Origin: Chloroflexota bacterium
GTDB taxonomy: Bacteria > Chloroflexota > Anaerolineae > Promineifilales > Promineifilaceae
Reading direction: 5' to 3'
Length of the DNA stretch: 57,230 nucleotides
NCBI GenBank assembly: GCA_022616275.1
Contig: JAKEFB010000210.1
Location: forward strand, 1 to 57,230
Shown here in pieces: positions 24,708 to 33,869 of this stretch. The notes beneath the pieces are model-generated. The model had not been told where the DNA came from. It made no database searches and saw nothing but the letters and a program-made list of their open reading frames with translations. Both the position numbers and the translations under genes were made by a program. Every line of letters begins with the position of its first letter. Positions within the stretch are counted from its first letter, which is position 1.

Positions 24708-24737
24708 TTGACAATTACCCGGCAAATTGTCTAGAAT
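24708..24737 (+). promoter_or_regulatory. Promoter of spoVS
   Basis: TTGACA (24708-24713) and TAGAAT (24732-24737) are 18 bases apart, a strong housekeeping-type match. Transcription should start near 24744, 60 bases before the gene. Confidence 0.75.
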
Positions 24738-24803
24738 CAAATGCAATGGGAAATTAGTCTCCCTTTCGACCGGCATTCTAGCCTAGTACATGGAGGCAAC
24801 GTC

Positions 24804-25064
24804 ATGAGTGTTATCAAGGTATCTGCCCGGTCCCGTACAGCATCTGTTGCTGGAGCTATTGCTGGCGTGGTGCGTGAGGCTGGTCGAGCCGAAGTGCAAG
24901 CAATTGGCGCTGGCGCTGTGAACCAAGCGATTAAAGCGATTGCTATTGCCAGTGGTTATTTAGCCGAAGAGGGAGTTCACGTGGTTTGTGTTCCCTCGTT
25001 TGTTGAAGTGGAAATTGACGACCAGGAACGGACGGCTGTAAGAATTTTAGTCGAGCCACGATAA
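24804..25064 (+). CDS. spoVS: Stage V sporulation protein S family protein
   Basis: 86 residues, complete, beginning MSVIKVSARSRTASVAGAIA and continuing VREAGRAEVQAIGAGAVNQA, the near-invariant SpoVS pattern; it also fits Alba-like nucleic-acid binding folds. In Bacillus it influences spore coat and septation; it is also widespread in non-sporulating Chloroflexota, Deinococcus-Thermus and relatives, where its role is unclear. ATG at 24804 has GGAGG eight bases upstream. Located across a control region from dnaA. Confidence 0.95.
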   Translation: MSVIKVSARSRTASVAGAIAGVVREAGRAEVQAIGAGAVNQAIKAIAIASGYLAEEGVHVVCVPSFVEVEIDDQERTAVRILVEPR

Positions 25065-25079
25065 GGAGAGAGTAAGTTT

Positions 25080-25193
25080 GCGAGTGGGCGAGTATGCCAG
25101 TGGCAGGTGAAAAGGTAACTCGCAAACTCGCAAACTCACAAACTCGCAAACTCGCAGACTCGCAGACTCGCAGACTTGCCGACTCAGCCGGTC
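25080..25193. repeat. Word-repeat spacer (ACTCGCAA words)
   Basis: The word ACTCGCAA or ACTCGCAG is repeated about eight times in a row after one inverted part (TTTGCGAGT, GGGCGAGT). Spacers of only 0-1 base exclude a CRISPR array. Confidence 0.75.
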
Positions 25194-25194
25194 A

Positions 25195-26556
25195 TTAGCG
25201 CATTTGGATGCGCATTTTGACACCGTATTTAGGCCGCAGCGTGACGAGGGGGTGGGGTTCTACGGGGAAGCCGGGAATTAAGTTGAGCCGCGCCTTTTGG
25301 GCGATGGCGGCCGTGATTAACCTGGCTTCCATCATCGCAAACGATTGCCCAATGCACTGGCGCCGGCCGGCCCCAAAGGGGAAGTAAGCAAAACGCGGCC
25401 GGTTCGCCGGTAGCTCAGGATTGAAGCGTTCCGGGTCGAATCCTTCTGGATTGGGCCAGTAAGCAGGATGGCGGTGCATCACGTACTGGCTGAACAGGGC
25501 CACGCTGTCGGCCGGCAACCGGTAGGGGCCACATTGCCACTCATCGGCCAGTTGTCGGGCCTGGGTCCAGGCCGGCGGGTAGAGGCGCAGTGATTCCTGC
25601 AAGACCATCTCGATATAAGCCAGATTGGGCAAATCGTCCACGGTCGGGGAACGGCCGTCCAGGACCATGTTCAATTCCGTTTCCAGCCGGGCGCGCACCT
25701 CAGGGTAACGGGACAGCAAGTACCAGGTCCAACTCAGGGTGTTGGCGGTGGTCTCGTGCCCGGCCAGAAGCAGGGTCATAACTTCATCGCGCAATTGTTC
25801 GTCGCTCATCGAGTCGGTGCCGCCTTCTTCGTCCTGGGCCAGGAGCAACATCGAGAGCAGGTCGCCGGCGTCTGCGCCGCTGGCCCGCCGCTGCTGGATC
25901 AGGTCGTAGACGATCCGGTCGAGAACGCCCAGGGCCTTCTGGAAACGCCGGTTGGCGGGGGTTGGAATTTTTTCCGGCAGGGCCAGGGGTGAGCCAATGC
26001 GCCGGTTAAACCACAGCATGGCCTCGGTAAGGGCCTGGCCAATCTCGCTGGTTTCGTCGCTAATGTCGGCCCCAAAGAGCGTTTCGCCCACAATCACCAG
26101 GGTCAGGCGCATCATCTCTTCGTGGATGTCTCGCACCTGGCCATCCTGCCAGGTCGCCAGCAGTTGTTCGGTGCGCTCGACCATCGTCCGGCCGTAGGCG
26201 GCTAGGCGCTGGCGGTGGAAAGCAGGCTGGGCCAGCCTTCGCTGCCGGAGATGAAAATCGCCCTCGCTGCGCAGTAGCCCGTTACCCAGGAATTGGGACG
26301 AGCCCGGCGGCCGGACTTTGTGAAAGTCCTGTTGCTTGGTAACGAGGATTTCTTGAATGTACTCCGGGTTGCTAATAAGGTAGAAGTCACGCGGCCCCAT
26401 CCGCAGCCTGACGACGTCCCCGTACTCGCGGGCGCTGTCTACGAGGAGTTGCAAAGGGTCTTGCTGAAAGTCGGCCAGGCTGCCCCGTAGGGGGCGTCCT
26501 TTTGGCCCAGGAATGAGTGATTTGTGGGCGTGCGCCGTCCAATTGGTCCAGAGCAT
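25195..26556 (-). CDS. Cytochrome P450
   Basis: 453 residues. The I-helix oxygen-binding motif is AGHETTANT (about 267-275), the K-helix ExxR is ESLR, the PERF-like FDPERFNPE follows, and the haem-thiolate loop is FPFGAGRRQCIGQSF with the Cys ligand near residue 402. The overall pattern resembles CYP102/CYP4-like fatty-acid or terpenoid hydroxylases, but no reductase domain or ferredoxin is adjacent. Soluble (no N-terminal anchor obvious). Flanked on both sides by word-repeat and hairpin spacers. Confidence 0.93.
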   Translation of the reverse strand: MLWTNWTAHAHKSLIPGPKGRPLRGSLADFQQDPLQLLVDSAREYGDVVRLRMGPRDFYLISNPEYIQEILVTKQQDFHKVRPPGSSQFLGNGLLRSEGDFHLRQRRLAQPAFHRQRLAAYGRTMVERTEQLLATWQDGQVRDIHEEMMRLTLVIVGETLFGADISDETSEIGQALTEAMLWFNRRIGSPLALPEKIPTPANRRFQKALGVLDRIVYDLIQQRRASGADAGDLLSMLLLAQDEEGGTDSMSDEQLRDEVMTLLLAGHETTANTLSWTWYLLSRYPEVRARLETELNMVLDGRSPTVDDLPNLAYIEMVLQESLRLYPPAWTQARQLADEWQCGPYRLPADSVALFSQYVMHRHPAYWPNPEGFDPERFNPELPANRPRFAYFPFGAGRRQCIGQSFAMMEARLITAAIAQKARLNLIPGFPVEPHPLVTLRPKYGVKMRIQMR

Positions 26557-26908
26557 GGTACTGTTCCTCCATATGTTGGGTAATTGAATAATCAGGTAAT
26601 TGGGTAATTACTCAATCACCGGATTACTTCATTTCAGAGCAGGATAACAGGTGGCGACCCCGGCCGGCAGTGCCAGGAGTCACGAGCCACCATGCCGGGA
26701 GTCACGAGAGTGTAGCCCAGGCTGTTAGCCTGGGGCTTCCGCTCAGGCTAACAGCCTGAGTTACGGATGGGTGGGCGCTCGCCACCATTTTCTGTGAAAG
26801 ACAGGTAGAATAGGAGGCCTGGCAAATTTGCAGGCCAGGCAGGAAAGAATTGCCCAATTATCCAATGACTCAATTGCCAATTACCACGGTGCAGTATGGA
26901 GGATGTAG
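26557..26908. repeat. Intergenic region with word repeats and a long hairpin
   Basis: About 350 bases without a gene. 26578-26626 and 26850-26888 carry GTAATTG/CAATTAC words in direct and inverted order. 26713-26763 is a long stem in which CAGGCTGTTAGCCTG pairs with CAGGCTAACAGCCTG; each arm is itself nearly self-complementary, so the element can form one long or two short hairpins. The two genes flanking the region are divergent, so their promoters should lie here, but I could not identify good ones. Confidence 0.6.
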
Positions 26909-27625
26909 ATGCTCCATCCGAGCGATTTTTTTGATTTAAGCGACACTTTTACGGCCGGTTTCTTTGCCGGTTGCGAGTTCGTCTGGCAGGCCCTGGCCTA
27001 CCTGGAAGAGCGTTTGTTGGTGCTGCTCAAGGGCGAGCAGGTCATCCTGGGCCAGGTCCTGCCGGGCGCGTACCTGGGCGACCGGCCGGTTTACATTGCC
27101 GAGGGGGCGCGGATTGAGCCGGGGGCTTACGTCTTGGGGCCGGCCTACATCGGTCCGGGGGTGAGCGTGCGGCACGGGGCCTACCTCCGGGAAAACGTAG
27201 TCATGCTGGCCGGCAGCGCCCTGGGGCACGCCAGCGAGGCCAAACACAGCCTCTTTTTGCCCCAGGCCCATGCCCCGCACTTTAATTACGTCGGCGACAG
27301 CATCCTGGGCCACCGGGTGAACCTCGGCGCCGGCACCAAGCTGAGCAATTTGACGTTGGTGAGCGAGAAAGACCCGCTGACCGGCCAGCGGCCGACGATC
27401 AAGCTGCACGTCAACGAGACGGAATACGACACCGGACTGATCAAGTTGGGAGCTATCCTGGGCGACGACGCCCAGACTGGCTGCAACTCGGTCCTCAACC
27501 CCGGCTGCCTGGTCGGCCGGAACACCCTGGTCTACGCCAACCTCAGCCTGCGGAAAGGGTACTTCCCCCCCGACACCGTCCTCAAGCTGCGCCAGACCAC
27601 TCGCGAGGCGCCACGACAGAAGTAA
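26909..27625 (+). CDS. Left-handed beta-helix (hexapeptide) protein, nucleotidyltransferase-like C-terminal part
   Basis: 238 residues. Hexapeptide-type repeats ([LIV]-G-x4) run from about residue 50 to 215: GAYLGD, VYIAEGARIEPGAYV, AYIGPGVSVRHGAYL, and near the end NLGAGTKLSNLT and ILGDDAQTGCNSVLNPGCLVG. It resembles the acetyltransferase half of sugar-phosphate nucleotidyltransferases (GlmU/RmlA-long types) without the nucleotidyltransferase domain. Likely a sugar-linked acyltransferase or a structural LbH protein. GGAGG precedes the ATG. Confidence 0.75.
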   Translation: MLHPSDFFDLSDTFTAGFFAGCEFVWQALAYLEERLLVLLKGEQVILGQVLPGAYLGDRPVYIAEGARIEPGAYVLGPAYIGPGVSVRHGAYLRENVVMLAGSALGHASEAKHSLFLPQAHAPHFNYVGDSILGHRVNLGAGTKLSNLTLVSEKDPLTGQRPTIKLHVNETEYDTGLIKLGAILGDDAQTGCNSVLNPGCLVGRNTLVYANLSLRKGYFPPDTVLKLRQTTREAPRQK

Positions 27626-27626
27626 C

Positions 27627-27685
27627 GAGGACTGAGAACTGACACTCGTCCCTACTCAGTCCTCAGCACTCAGTCCTCAGCACTA
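27627..27685. repeat. Word-repeat spacer (ACTGAG / CAGTCCTC words)
   Basis: GGACTGAGAACTGACACT is followed by ACTCAGTCCTCAGCACTCAGTCCTCAGCACT-type words (shown in part), inverted relative to the first part. It lies between the beta-helix gene and the M3 peptidase gene. Confidence 0.6.
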
Positions 27686-27700
27686 ATGATGGAGACAATT

Positions 27701-29482
27701 GTGAGTAAGAACAGCTATAAACAAGAACCCTGGAGCCTGGACGAGCTATTCCCGGCGCTGGAGGGGTCGGAAGTGCGGGAGGCGCTGGCCGAGGTCGAGG
27801 CGCTGGTCCAGGAATTTGAGACGTTTCGTGCCCGATTGGCGCTGGAGTTGGAACCGGCCGTCTTCCAACATATCCTCCAGGCTTACGAACAACTGGTGCG
27901 GCTGGTGGCCCGGTTGGGCGGTTTTGGCTATCTGCACTTTTCGGCCGACACTCAGAACCAGCAAATCCAGGCTTTCCTGGCCCGCATCCAGCAGTTGTCG
28001 GCCGAGGCAGACAACCGGACGCTCTTTTTTAAGCTGTGGTGGAAGGAGCTGGACGAGGAGGCGGCCAGCCGGCTACTGCCCGTGGCCGGCGACCTGCGCT
28101 ACTGGCTGGAGACGCTCCGCCTGGAGCGGCCGTATACCCTCTCTGAAGCGGAGGAACGGGTCATTAACCTGAAAAACGTCAACGGCCCCTATGCCTTGCT
28201 CAACCTGTTTACCTCCCTGACCAGCCGCTACGCTTTCAAGCTGGCCGTGAATGGTGAGTTGAAAGAGTTTAACCGTGAAGAGCTTCAGGTCTACTTCCGC
28301 CATCCCGATCCTGAGCTGCGGGCGGCCGCTTACCAGGAGTTGCTGCGCGTCTGGCAGGAAGAAGCCCCCATCCTGGGCCAGATTTACCAGTACCGGGTGC
28401 GCGATTGGTACAACGAAAACGTCAGCCTGCGCAGCTTCTCCTCGCCTATTGCCGTCCGCAACCTGTACAACGACGTGCCCAACGAGGTCGTGGACATTTT
28501 GCTGGACGTTTGCCGGGCCAACGCGCCTCTTTTCCAGCGGTACTTTCGGCTAAAGGCCCATTGGTTAGGGGTGGAGCGGTTGCGCCGCTACGATCTGTAT
28601 GCCCCGGTAGCCGAGGTGGATAAGAGCTATCCCTACGCCGAAGCGGTCGAGCTGGTTTTGGATAGTTTTCACCAGTTTGACCCTGGCGTGGCCAGCCTGG
28701 GCCGGCGGGTCTTTGACAAGCACCACGTAGACGGCGAGGTGCGCAAAGGCAAGCAGGACGGCGCTTTTTGCCTGACGATCGGCCCAGACCTGACGCCGTG
28801 GATTTTGCAGACCTATAACGGCCGGGTAGACGACGTGGCCACCCTGGCCCACGAACTGGGCCACGCCGTCCACGCCCTGCTGGCCGACCACCATGCAGTT
28901 CTGACCCAGCAGGCGTCACTGCCCCTGGCCGAGACTGCCTCCACCTTTGCCGAGATGCTCGTCACCGACCGGCTGCTGGCCGAAAACCCGGACCCGGACA
29001 CCCGCCGCGCCGTGCTCTTCCGCCAGATGGACATTGCCTACGCCACCATCGGCCGCCAGGCCTACTTTGCCCTCTTTGAGCGGGAGGCGCACGATCTCAT
29101 TCGCCAGGGCGCGGCCATTGATGATCTCTCCCGGCTCTACGCCCGGAACCTGGCCGACCAGTTCGGCGAGGCGCTGGCCGTCAGCGACGACTTTCAATAC
29201 GAGTGGCTGGGGATACCCCACTTCTACGCCTCGCCCTTCTACGTTTACGCCTACGCCTTTGGCCAATTGCTCGTCTTTTCCCTCTACCAGCAGTACCAGG
29301 AAGAAGGGGAAGCCTTCAAGCCCCGCTACCTGGCCATCCTATCGGCCGGCGGCTCTGATTCGCCGGCCACCATCCTGGAACGGGCCGGGATTGACATGTA
29401 CGCCCACGATTTCTGGCAAGGCGGGTTTGACGTGATCCAGGAAATGGTCGAGCAACTGGAGGCGCTGGAGAGGCCGCATTGA
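27701..29482 (+). CDS. M3-family oligoendopeptidase (PepF-like)
   Basis: 593 residues from a GTG at 27701 (GGAG six bases upstream); an ATG at 27686 in frame is an alternative. The zinc motif HELGHAVH is at about 384-391 and the third ligand Glu in LAETASTFAEML follows 25-30 residues later. The long helical N-terminal part (1-330) is typical of oligopeptidase F. Cytoplasmic; degrades short peptides. The HExGH form and length match the family. Confidence 0.93.
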   Translation: MSKNSYKQEPWSLDELFPALEGSEVREALAEVEALVQEFETFRARLALELEPAVFQHILQAYEQLVRLVARLGGFGYLHFSADTQNQQIQAFLARIQQLSAEADNRTLFFKLWWKELDEEAASRLLPVAGDLRYWLETLRLERPYTLSEAEERVINLKNVNGPYALLNLFTSLTSRYAFKLAVNGELKEFNREELQVYFRHPDPELRAAAYQELLRVWQEEAPILGQIYQYRVRDWYNENVSLRSFSSPIAVRNLYNDVPNEVVDILLDVCRANAPLFQRYFRLKAHWLGVERLRRYDLYAPVAEVDKSYPYAEAVELVLDSFHQFDPGVASLGRRVFDKHHVDGEVRKGKQDGAFCLTIGPDLTPWILQTYNGRVDDVATLAHELGHAVHALLADHHAVLTQQASLPLAETASTFAEMLVTDRLLAENPDPDTRRAVLFRQMDIAYATIGRQAYFALFEREAHDLIRQGAAIDDLSRLYARNLADQFGEALAVSDDFQYEWLGIPHFYASPFYVYAYAFGQLLVFSLYQQYQEEGEAFKPRYLAILSAGGSDSPATILERAGIDMYAHDFWQGGFDVIQEMVEQLEALERPH

Positions 29483-29520
29483 CGACAGACGATGGACGAC
29501 GGATCATGGTTTATTGTTCG

Positions 29521-29560
29521 TCGTCTGTCGCTGGTCCAGGCTTCGCCCTGGACACGCGTC
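29521..29560. repeat. 40-base dispersed repeat, copy 1 (inverted copy at 52389-52428)
   Basis: The segment, including CTGGTCCAGGCTTCGCCCTG, is identical over 40 bases to the reverse complement of 52389-52428. It contains an internal hairpin (GTCCAGG/CCTGGAC) and sits in a spacer rich in GACAGACGA words. Confidence 0.8.
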
Positions 29561-29570
29561 CGCCGTCTCT

Positions 29571-30725
29571 TTACCGGCTTCCCCGCTTTCCGGCCTGTCG
29601 CAGCTCCGTTGACGAGATGTCGCGGCGGAAGCGGCCGGCCGGAATGGGGACGAAGAGATCGCCGAACGACTTCGGCACAGGTAGGTCGGCGGCCGTGTGG
29701 AACCGGCCGCTCTCGTCGGCCCGGCCGGCGACCAGGAAACGGCCACCTCGTTGGCGAATCTCCTCCAGGGCGGCTTCCATTGCCTGCTGGCTGTCGTGGT
29801 AAAAGCGGGGCTGCAAAATGCGCTCAGCCGTGTCCACGCCGACGACAAAGGTGGTCTCCGGAAAAAGGCGCGCTTTTTGGACAAAGGTCGGGGCGTTGCT
29901 GGCCAGGACGGTATAGCGCCCGGCAAACTGGGCCAGCCGTTCTAGCGTCTCGGCCTGGCTCAGCGAGGGCTTGTCGGCGTTGACGGCCGCCACCTCAAAT
30001 GCCACCGGCCGGCCGGCCATCTCGCCGGCGACTTCGGCCAGCGCCAGGTGGCCTTCGTGGAGAGGGTTAAAGGAGCCGGAGAGAAGCGCGCCGGGACCGG
30101 TGTCCTCGAGCAGGAGAGAGCCGTCCGGCGCGACGCCGAAGGCGTTGATTTGGCCCTGCAGCAGTTGGGCGGTGGCCGCCGCCAGGTCGCTGACCTGCTC
30201 CACGCAGTCGTCGCCCGGAATCAGCTCGAACGCTACCTGCCCGGCCAGGCCGTAAGCCCGGGCCAGGGCGTTGAGGATGAGCCGGCTGACCATCTCTTCT
30301 TCGCCGTTGCGGTCGCGCGCCCCCTTGTGCAGGCGCAGGCTATACCAGGCAACCCGCTCGTTGGACCAGGTGGCCACGTGTGCCCGGTGCTCCCCTCGCT
30401 TCGGCCGGTCGGTAACGATTGTCGCCGTGCAGGCCAGCCCAATGACCCGCTCGCCCTCGTGGCGAAGCTGCCTGGCCCGGGTGAGAGCCCGGCCGGCCAG
30501 CAGCCCGGCCGTCGTCACCGCCACGTACTGGGCCGGCCGCTGGCCCAGGAAGTCGTTGAAAGACGCTTCGTCGTAGGGGATGAGCGCTTCCAGGAGCGTG
30601 CGGCTGGCCCCGGCCACCCCCAGCAGCCAGGCCAGCGCTTGTGTCCCGGCCCCGGCCGTGACCACGACCACGCGACCTGGCTCGTCGTGAATGGTCTGTA
30701 CCAACCGGCGGATTTCCTCGTCCAT
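29571..30725 (-). CDS. CinA-like domain fused to nicotinate/nicotinamide nucleotide adenylyltransferase-like domain
   Basis: 384 residues. Residues 1-165 resemble the CinA/PncC amidohydrolase domain (VVVVTAGAGTQALAWLLGVAGAS, and VTTAGLLAGRAL). Residues about 210-384 are a nucleotidyltransferase of the HIGH superfamily: GSFNPLHEGH at 217-226 and RRDISSTELR near the C-terminus. CinA/PncC releases NMN from its amide; adenylyltransferases convert NMN or NaMN to dinucleotides. The fusion would link pyridine-nucleotide salvage steps on one chain. It is divergent from the respiratory cluster. The extreme 3' end reaches the word-repeat zone. Confidence 0.8.
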   Translation of the reverse strand: MDEEIRRLVQTIHDEPGRVVVVTAGAGTQALAWLLGVAGASRTLLEALIPYDEASFNDFLGQRPAQYVAVTTAGLLAGRALTRARQLRHEGERVIGLACTATIVTDRPKRGEHRAHVATWSNERVAWYSLRLHKGARDRNGEEEMVSRLILNALARAYGLAGQVAFELIPGDDCVEQVSDLAAATAQLLQGQINAFGVAPDGSLLLEDTGPGALLSGSFNPLHEGHLALAEVAGEMAGRPVAFEVAAVNADKPSLSQAETLERLAQFAGRYTVLASNAPTFVQKARLFPETTFVVGVDTAERILQPRFYHDSQQAMEAALEEIRQRGGRFLVAGRADESGRFHTAADLPVPKSFGDLFVPIPAGRFRRDISSTELRQAGKRGSR

Positions 30726-31060
30726 GCCGGGGGGATTGTAACACCGTCCCCCGCTTTAGCCAGATGAGTAGGCGCGCGTTCTGGCCCGCGAAACCCGTCA
30801 GATTCTGTAGGGGTACGAACTATCATGCTCCTGCATGACGGGTCTCAAATCGAATCTGCTGAATCTTTTGATTTTATCAATCCTTTTGGTAGACTACTTA
30901 TAGTACCAGTTAGATAGCCATTGAACCTTTCAAAGTAGCCGGAGTAATTATCGCGCGAAACGCATTTTGCCTAAAAATCAAGCTAAGTTGGGGAGCTATG
31001 GGCACCGGGCGTCACGGGCAGGGCCTGTGGCCGGTGGCAAGGTTGAAAGAGGAGGCTGCC
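30726..31060. other. Promoter region of the respiratory cluster
   Basis: About 335 bases between divergent genes. The left half contains ACCCGTCAGATTC and a later TGACGGGT (30791-30845 zone), a loose inverted pair. The right half is AT-rich and includes TATAGT-like words but no unambiguous promoter. The ATG at 30998 is preceded by GGGGAG only two bases away; a TTG at 31061 has AGAGGAGG five bases away and is preferred as start of the cydA-like gene. Confidence 0.4.
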
Positions 31061-33067
31061 TTGCAAGCTCAGAATCACCCTCAAGCGGGTCTATCTACCA
31101 GTTGGCGCACAGTCCTGTCTGGCGTCGTGCTGGCCCTTTGCCTGCTGGCATTGTTCACCGGGGTTGTCTTTGCCCAGGACGGTGGGCCTGCTGAATACCG
31201 CCAGGTTTCTTTCATCAGCAGCCGGGTAGCCATCTGGCTCACGGCCCAGGTCCACCTGATGTTTGGCGCCTTCATGTTAGGCGTGCCCATGTTTGCCCTC
31301 GTCGTTGAGTACGTGGGCCTGCGCTCTGGAGACAAACGCTACGACGACCTGGCCCGCGAATTTACCAAGCTGATCCTGGTCGCCGCCTCGACTACGGCCG
31401 GCTTTGGCGCCCTGCTGACCTTCTTGCTGTTCACCCTCTACCCCAATTACATGGGCAAGCTGGCCGACGCTTTCCTGCCGACGATGATCATTTACCCCCT
31501 GCTCATCTTTGGCGAGATTTTCTTCCTCTACCTTTACTGGTACTCCTGGGATCGCCTGAACACCCCCACCGGGAAGCGCTGGCACCTGCTCATTGGCCTG
31601 CTGCTTAACGTCTTTGGCACGGTGCTGATGTTTGTCGCCAACGCCTGGCTGACCTTCGCCATCAGCCCGGAGTCCGAAGGGCAGTCACTGTACGACTCGG
31701 CCGGTAATTTCACCGGCACCGTCTGGCAGGCGGTCAACAACGCCACCTGGTGGCCAATCAACATTCACCGGGTCATTGCCAACGTCGCCTTTGGCGGCGC
31801 GGTCGTCGGCATGTACGCCGCCCTCCGTTTTCTGGACGCCCGCAACGACGAAGAGCGCGCCCACTACGACTGGATGGGCTACGTCGGCAATTTTATTGCC
31901 GTCATCGGCCTCATTCCGCTGCCCTTTGCCGGTTACTGGCTCGGCCGCGAAATTTACGGTTTTAACCAGCAGATGGGCGTGACCATGATGGGTGGTTTCC
32001 TGTCCTGGCTATGGATTCTCCAGGCCATGCTCATTGCCGTCATCTTCCTCTCGGCCAACTATTATCTATGGATTGGCATGGGGCGGATCGAGGGCGGCGA
32101 GCGTTACACCGGGGTCATCAAATGGCTGCTGCTTGTCTTAACCATTGGCGTCCTGGTCTGGGCCACGCCGCACAACCCGGTAGTAACGCCGGCCGAACAG
32201 GCCCTCATCGGCGGCGCCTTCCATCCCCTGCTGGGCGTGTTGGGCGTCATGTCGGCCAAGAACACGGCCGTCAACATCATGATCCTCAGCACTTTCCTTA
32301 GTTTTCTCCTCTACCGCCGGGCCGGCAAGGGCGAACCGCTGCCTTTTGCCAGCCACGCCCGCACGGCCGCCGCCGTCCTGGTCGTCGTCGTCCTGGTCTG
32401 CCTCGTCTTGATGCTGACGCCGGCCCTCTACGTGCTGCGCGAGGGCCTGGGCGAAACGTCGCAACTGCTGCGGGTATTGCTCAGCGCCTTGCACGGCCTG
32501 ATGATTTTTATTGGCGCAGCCTTGACGATCAAAGGCCGGGGCAAGTTGGGCCAGTGGTTGATTATGGGGTCGGCCGCCTTTGTGGTTGTCTTCTTCGGCG
32601 TCTATGGCTACTTCGTCGAAGCCGTGATACGCATTGGCTTTTCCATCTACCAGGTGTTGGCCGTCCTGACCACGCTCATTTCCGTTAGCGCCATTGACAT
32701 TCTCCTCTACCGGGGCGCACCCAACATTGGCGCCATTCGTTGGGGCCAGATGCCACTGCGCTCCCAATATATTTTGATCCTGCTGGCCGTTACCTTCACC
32801 TGGCTGATGGGGCTGATGGGCTACGCCCGCAACGCCATCCGCCAGCACTGGCACATTTACCAGGTGGTCCAGGATACGTCTGTAGACGCTTTTTCGCCCA
32901 CCCTGGGCTTTGCCGCCCAGGTCATTTCTGTCTGCGTTCTACTTTTCCTTGGCCTGGTTGGCTTCATATTCTGGTTGAGCAACCTGGGTCAAAAGAAGGA
33001 AGTAGTCGAAACTGCTCCCACCCCGGCTCCGGTTATACCGAAACCAGAGCCGGCAATCACTGACTGA
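31061..33067 (+). CDS. CydA-like membrane haem protein 1 (no CydB partner)
   Basis: 668 residues from TTG at 31061 (AGAGGAGG upstream); starting at ATG 30998 gives 689. A signal-like helix ends near VVFAQDGG, followed by about 13-14 membrane helices. The first half follows CydA of cytochrome bd: AQVHLMFGAFMLG with a His in the position of the b595 ligand (residue ~65), FGEIFFLYLYWYSWDRL with a Glu in the position of E107, and WPINIHRVIANVAFGG with a His at the b558 ligand position (~236). FAGYWLGREIYG is in the place of GRQPW. The long periplasmic Q-loop of true CydA is missing. The second half (~400-668) has no CydA counterpart. No cydB is near. Proposed role: membrane electron entry protein of the cytochrome module. 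Confidence 0.8.
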   Translation: MQAQNHPQAGLSTSWRTVLSGVVLALCLLALFTGVVFAQDGGPAEYRQVSFISSRVAIWLTAQVHLMFGAFMLGVPMFALVVEYVGLRSGDKRYDDLAREFTKLILVAASTTAGFGALLTFLLFTLYPNYMGKLADAFLPTMIIYPLLIFGEIFFLYLYWYSWDRLNTPTGKRWHLLIGLLLNVFGTVLMFVANAWLTFAISPESEGQSLYDSAGNFTGTVWQAVNNATWWPINIHRVIANVAFGGAVVGMYAALRFLDARNDEERAHYDWMGYVGNFIAVIGLIPLPFAGYWLGREIYGFNQQMGVTMMGGFLSWLWILQAMLIAVIFLSANYYLWIGMGRIEGGERYTGVIKWLLLVLTIGVLVWATPHNPVVTPAEQALIGGAFHPLLGVLGVMSAKNTAVNIMILSTFLSFLLYRRAGKGEPLPFASHARTAAAVLVVVVLVCLVLMLTPALYVLREGLGETSQLLRVLLSALHGLMIFIGAALTIKGRGKLGQWLIMGSAAFVVVFFGVYGYFVEAVIRIGFSIYQVLAVLTTLISVSAIDILLYRGAPNIGAIRWGQMPLRSQYILILLAVTFTWLMGLMGYARNAIRQHWHIYQVVQDTSVDAFSPTLGFAAQVISVCVLLFLGLVGFIFWLSNLGQKKEVVETAPTPAPVIPKPEPAITD

Positions 33068-33076
33068 CAATACTAT

Positions 33077-33859
33077 ATGAGAACTTCACTAAAAGTTTCG
33101 GCGTTCATCGTGATCGTAATTGTGGCCATTGCCGGCTTTGCCTCGCTCATTCCCCAGGTTGAATCCCCGGCTCCGGAAACATTAGAAATCAGTGGTAACC
33201 TGTCTGGCGCGGAACTGGCAGCCTTGGGCCAGGAAGTCTTTGAAAGCGCCGAAGCCGCCTGTTTAACCTGCCATGGTTTAGGCCGGGAGGGCCTGCGGGC
33301 GCCAGACCTGGCCGGCATTGGCGCGGCCGCGGCCGATCGCGTCCCCGGCCAGCCAGCCGAAGCGTATATCCGGGAGTCCATCGAGGACCCCTGCGCCCAC
33401 GTCGTCGAGGGCTTCGACTGTATCATGCCCCAGACGCTGCTCCAGACCCTTGGCCCGGCCAAGGTGACGGCCCTGGTTGCTTTTTTGCAAAGCCAGGGTG
33501 GCGAGGTGACAGTTACGCTGTCGGCCGAGGAGGCGGAGGGCGACGCCGGATCGAGCGGCGGGGGCGTTGGCGTGCCCGGTACGACGGCCGAAGAGATTAT
33601 CGCCGCTTTGGCCTGCAGCGGCTGTCACACGATTGAAGCCATTGGCGCAACCGGCGCTGTTGGTCCCGATCTCTCTCAAATTGGCGCGCGCCTCAGCGCG
33701 GACGAGATCCGGGAATCTATTTTGGCGCCAGACGCGGTGATCGCCGAGCAGTGCCCGACCGGCCCCTGCCCCGCAGGGGTAATGCCCAAGATTTTTGGCG
33801 AGCGTCTCACGGCCAGGCAGTTAGAAACAGTGGTTGATTTCCTGAGTAATCTCAAATAG
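33077..33859 (+). CDS. Dihaem cytochrome c, membrane-anchored or secreted (module A)
   Basis: 260 residues. An N-terminal hydrophobic helix (7-24) serves as anchor or signal. Two c-type haem sites, CLTCH near 58 and CSGCH near 181, each head a small cytochrome domain, with Met ligands probable in IMPQTLLQTLGP and VMPKIFGERLT. A Gly-rich linker around 155-165 separates the domains. The pattern resembles c-type domains that end MP..G..L(T/L)..Q...V..(F/Y)L. It starts ten bases after the cydA-like gene and probably carries electrons between the module's proteins. Confidence 0.88.
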   Translation: MRTSLKVSAFIVIVIVAIAGFASLIPQVESPAPETLEISGNLSGAELAALGQEVFESAEAACLTCHGLGREGLRAPDLAGIGAAAADRVPGQPAEAYIRESIEDPCAHVVEGFDCIMPQTLLQTLGPAKVTALVAFLQSQGGEVTVTLSAEEAEGDAGSSGGGVGVPGTTAEEIIAALACSGCHTIEAIGATGAVGPDLSQIGARLSADEIRESILAPDAVIAEQCPTGPCPAGVMPKIFGERLTARQLETVVDFLSNLK

Positions 33860-33869
33860 GAAGCAGGTT

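Noticed and set aside
24572-24757. 61-codon frame before spoVS
   Set aside because: It overlaps the strong spoVS promoter, has no ribosome site at proper distance and no recognisable family.
25080-25193. Possible CRISPR array
   Set aside because: Repeat words are only 8-9 bases and directly adjoining, with no unique spacers and no cas genes nearby.
31061-33067. Plain cytochrome bd quinol oxidase subunit I
   Set aside because: No CydB, no Q-loop, an extra C-terminal half; called CydA-like instead.
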